From: CAYLZW01 sp964388085
GTDB taxonomy: Bacteria > Myxococcota > UBA727 > CAYLZW01
Reading direction: 5' to 3'
Assembly: GCA_964388085.1 (NCBI GenBank)
Contig: CAYLZW010000139.1
Location: forward strand, 1-14,128
Length of the DNA: 14,128 bases
A program made the translations under genes and the position numbers. A model generated the notes under the pieces. That model worked only from the letters and a program-made list of their open reading frames with translations. It ran no database searches and was not told the origin of the DNA. This document shows positions 13,602 through 14,128 of the stretch, piece by piece (position 1 is the stretch's first letter; each line of letters starts with the position of its first letter).

Positions 13602-14128
13602 ATGCCCACGCCCGAAGAGCTGCTCTCGGCGATCCGCGCGGCCGAGGAGGCGGGTGATCCCGACGCCGTCGACCTCTCGCGCGAGGCCTACCTCGAGGTC
13701 GCGCCCGCGTGCGCCGACGCGACGGAGGTGCGCTACAAGCTCGGCCTGTCCCGGCTGTTCCGCAAGCAGGACGTCGACGGCGCTCTCGCCCTGTTCAAAG
13801 AGGCGGCGCAGGACAAGGACTCGCCGCTCGGCCCCGAAGCGCGCGTCTCCTACGCGCTCTGCCTGCTGAACAAGAACAAGCGCCAGCAGGCGATCTTCGA
13901 GCTGCGCAAGCTCCTGCCGCAGGGGGCGCGGCCGTCGTTTCACACGGTCCAGGCGCTCGACTTCCTCGCCATGCTGCTGCGCGAGTCGGGCGCGCCGGAG
14001 ACCGACATCCTCAAGATCGACCAGCAGCGCGTGCAGCACCTCGAGAGCCTCGCCAGCGACGCCAGCGAGCCCATGGAGAAGGCGCACTTCTGGCTGCGCT
14101 TGGCGGCCGCGCACATCGACGGCGGCAC
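13602..14128 (+). CDS. TPR-like helical repeat protein, 3'-partial (cut by right window edge)
   Basis: An ATG at 13602 with AGGA 5 nt upstream opens a frame that stays open for 175 codons to the window edge. The protein begins MPTPEELLSAIRAAEEAGDP and has no signal peptide. It consists of paired amphipathic helices with TPR-like spacing: YKLGLSRLFRKQDVDGALAL then FKEAAQ, ARVSYALCLLNKNKRQQAIF then ELRKLLP, and HFWLRLAAAHIDG at the end. TPR proteins act as scaffolds for protein-protein contacts, and no partner can be named. Nearly all codons end in G or C, which supports this strand over the long open frame on the opposite strand. The gene is divergent from the dikinase-like gene, with only 30 bp between the two start codons. 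Confidence 0.85.
   Translation, partial: MPTPEELLSAIRAAEEAGDPDAVDLSREAYLEVAPACADATEVRYKLGLSRLFRKQDVDGALALFKEAAQDKDSPLGPEARVSYALCLLNKNKRQQAIFELRKLLPQGARPSFHTVQALDFLAMLLRESGAPETDILKIDQQRVQHLESLASDASEPMEKAHFWLRLAAAHIDGG

Noticed and set aside
13572..14114. N-terminal extension of the dikinase-like frame up to 14114
   Set aside because: The frame stays open by base bias only. The plus strand here encodes a TPR-like protein with good helical pattern and a ribosome site, and the enzyme family begins near the VGEKAARL motif, so the start belongs at 13571 or 13556.

Overview
The window is a GC-rich chromosomal segment whose closest match is a myxobacterium (Myxococcota). The strongest clue is the C-terminus of the largest gene: Gly-Cys-Gly-Cys, then a hydrophobic stretch, then a run of arginines, which is the MYXO-CTERM surface-anchoring signal known from that phylum. 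Cysteine-rich lipoproteins with Asp-Ala-Gly-rich linkers and very large PKD-repeat surface proteins fit the same lineage. Codon third positions are nearly all G or C everywhere except in the metalloprotease gene.

Layout, left to right. At the left edge a small Cys-rich lipoprotein gene (minus strand, cut by the edge) lies 2 nt downstream of a secreted M4/M36-like zinc metalloprotease gene (325-2088, minus). A rearranged stretch follows (about 2089-2915). It holds no complete gene but contains the orphan C-terminal part of a Cys-rich protein on the plus strand (2316-2735) and a 113-bp near-identical copy of the 3' part of the protease gene (2797-2909). Next is an intact lipoprotein (2928-3572, minus) with 13 perfect DAGxx pentads and a 14-Cys domain. 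A short decayed copy of the 3' end of the downstream dikinase-like gene lies at 3594-3643, followed by a clear intrinsic terminator (3684-3725). The giant PKD/FnIII/TSP3/MYXO-CTERM protein fills 3743-10324 (minus, 2193 aa). After 199 bp comes a PEP-synthase/rifampin-phosphotransferase-like protein (10524-13571, minus, 1015 aa). Only 30 bp away, a TPR-like protein is transcribed divergently and runs off the right edge (13602-14128, plus).

How they may work together. Five of the six real genes or partial genes are minus strand, and four of those encode exported products: two lipoproteins, a protease and a surface-anchored repeat protein. The left two-thirds therefore looks like a cell-surface/secretome locus. 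The protease and the edge lipoprotein are close enough to be co-translated. The dikinase-like and TPR genes look cytoplasmic and unrelated to the surface genes. I see no CRISPR array, tRNA, rRNA, transposase, integrase or recognisable defence system.

The most interesting signals are not new gene families. One is a heptanucleotide repeat that puts the best start codon of the protease out of frame. The others are two separate copies of gene 3' ends placed beside lipoprotein genes, and the loss of conserved metal ligands in the ATP-grasp part of the dikinase-like protein.
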